Below, piece after piece: positions 63,235 through 64,000 of a stretch of DNA of 64,000 nt. Within the stretch, counting starts at the first letter, position 1, and each line of letters starts with the position of its first letter. The stretch comes from UBA3210 sp963610315 (lineage in GTDB: Bacteria > Bacillota_I > Bacilli_A > RFN20 > CAG-449). The notes below the pieces were generated by a model. That model made no database searches and was not told the DNA's origin. It saw only the letters and a program-made list of their open reading frames with translations. The stretch covers positions 7,843 to 71,842 of the forward strand of contig CAVDMV010000006.1 of assembly GCA_963610315.1 (NCBI GenBank). The letters run 5' to 3'. Made by a program: the position numbers and the translations under genes.

Positions 63235-63798
63235 ATGAAAAATTTTGGTCCACAATCTTACTTTTTCCCTTCACCAGTAATGATTATTGCAACTTACAAT
63301 GAAGAAGGTATTCCTAATGCAATGAACGCGGCTTGGGGCGGTCTGCACGATACTAACCAAGTACATATTTGCTTAAGTAGCGATCATAAAACTACTGAAA
63401 ATATCGTAAAAACTAAGTCTTTTACTCTATCTTTCGCGACTAAAGAACTACTTACTGAATCTGATTATTTTGGTTTAGAATCAGGTAATAAAATACCTAA
63501 TAAAATCGAAAAAGCTAACTTACACGTCACTAAATCCACATTTGTTAATGCACCAATTATTGAAGAATATCCTGTTACTTTAGAATGTAAAGTTCATTCA
63601 TTAAATGAAATAGATGGTACAACTTATCTAGTTGGCGATATTATTAATGTACGCGCAAAAGAAGCAGTACTTGATGAGCAAGGTAAAATTGATATTTCTA
63701 AATGTCATTTTATTTCTTATGATTCAAGTAAACATCAATACGTTGTTCTAGGTGAAGTAGTAGGTCATGCCTTTAAAGATGGCTTAAAACTTAAATAG
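63235..63798 (+). CDS. Flavin reductase-like (flavoredoxin) protein
   Basis: 187 residues, FMN-binding split barrel. PVMIIATYNEEGIPNAMNAAW and the later NLHVTKS...TLECKVHSL pattern match the flavin reductase/flavoredoxin family. Probably an FMN-containing reductase accepting electrons from a partner. Typical AAGGAG site; single gene. Confidence 0.88.
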   Translation: MKNFGPQSYFFPSPVMIIATYNEEGIPNAMNAAWGGLHDTNQVHICLSSDHKTTENIVKTKSFTLSFATKELLTESDYFGLESGNKIPNKIEKANLHVTKSTFVNAPIIEEYPVTLECKVHSLNEIDGTTYLVGDIINVRAKEAVLDEQGKIDISKCHFISYDSSKHQYVVLGEVVGHAFKDGLKLK

Positions 63799-63807
63799 TT
63801 AAAAACG

Positions 63808-63845
63808 CTATTAGTGAACTAATGATATATGTTAGTTATTAATAG
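63808..63845 (+). terminator. Terminator of the flavin reductase gene
   Basis: Imperfect hairpin with CTATTA and TAATAG outer arms and ACTAA/TTAGT inner arms, followed by T6. Confidence 0.7.
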
Positions 63846-63991
63846 TTTTTTATTATATTTAAATAACGAATTTACTTGCAAAAGTCATTCTATGCTACAA
63901 TTAATATACTCATTAGTTAAACTCGAAAATATTTAAGGTAAAAATAAACCTAAATTATGATAAAATATAAATAAGTTTGGAGGCTCACACA

Positions 63992-64000
63992 ATGTCATAT
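63992..64000 (+). CDS. Partial CDS at the right edge
   Basis: Only Met-Ser-Tyr is visible. GGAGG eight bases upstream of the ATG supports a real start. Nothing more can be said. Confidence 0.5.

Noticed and set aside
1..64000. TGA read as tryptophan (code 4)
   Set aside because: All genes are full length with TGG for Trp, and none is interrupted by TGA; only TGA avoidance is supported.
1..64000. CRISPR arrays, insertion sequences or prophage
   Set aside because: No regularly spaced repeats, transposase, integrase or phage structural genes were seen.

Overview
This window looks like a chromosome segment of an AT-rich (low-GC) Firmicute on the Bacilli/Mollicutes side, probably an anaerobic, sugar-fermenting gut bacterium. 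The support is a pyruvate:ferredoxin oxidoreductase, hexuronate catabolism, an SufCDSUB iron-sulfur operon, a T-box leader, CIRCE and cre-like sites, and lipoproteins typical of Gram-positives. All identifiable genes end in TAA or TAG; I found no TGA stop. I see no insertion sequence, prophage, integrase or CRISPR array.

Layout. 1-5.4 kb: leftward TetR regulator, GPH sugar symporter, GH36 alpha-galactosidase and GT-B-like protein, headed by an operator dyad and a cre-like site. 5.4-8.2 kb: TldD/PmbA pair. 8.3-10.6 kb: rightward two-component system (CiaRH-like) followed by two tandem ~120-nt structured small RNAs, each with its own promoter and terminator. 10.7-12.3 kb: large secreted protein of unknown function. 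12.7-16.3 kb: nifJ. 16.5-25.9 kb: hexuronate genes (TIM-barrel protein, uxaA, uxaB, sugar ABC ATPase; divergent MATE-esterase fusion; YhcH-like, HIT, kdgK). 25.9-28.3 kb: two small lipoproteins and a gene broken by an in-frame stop. 28.4-34 kb: rarA, a 31-aa membrane protein with paired operators, an unknown membrane protein, gap, and htpG under two CIRCE elements. 34-36.7 kb: T-box-controlled amino-acid ABC operon. 36.7-39.6 kb: uxuA/uxuB and an alpha/beta hydrolase. 39.7-40.2 kb: five tRNA genes. 40.3-41.8 kb: guaB. 42-43.6 kb: unknown secreted/membrane pair. 43.7-44 kb: HPr/Crh-like protein without the catalytic histidine. 44-52.9 kb: leftward sufCDSUB-mnmG-rsmG-parA-parB. 53.3-56.7 kb: two foldase-type lipoproteins. 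56.8-58.7 kb: membrane glycosyltransferase and HIT protein. 58.8-63.1 kb: flippase-like protein, glycolipid glycosyltransferase, recX, yhaM. 63.2-63.8 kb: flavin reductase-like protein. Both window ends cut a gene.

The strongest undescribed system is a regulon built on the two-component system. The same 11-bp-period direct repeat (TTTAAG-N5-TTTAAG type) lies 28-33 bp upstream of a -10 box at four promoters: the response-regulator gene, both small RNAs, and the PrsA-like lipoprotein operon at 53.4 kb. This matches the CiaR recognition pattern of streptococci, where CiaR drives csRNAs. The two RNAs fold identically; six stem positions differ by double compensatory changes while the loop and bulge are almost invariant. 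The likely picture is an envelope-stress circuit that controls itself, two riboregulators and periplasm-side folding factors.

A second theme is carbon control: a Crh-like HPr paralog (Thr at the His15 position, regulatory Ser kept) has a cre-like site at its own promoter, and another cre-like site precedes the alpha-galactoside operon.
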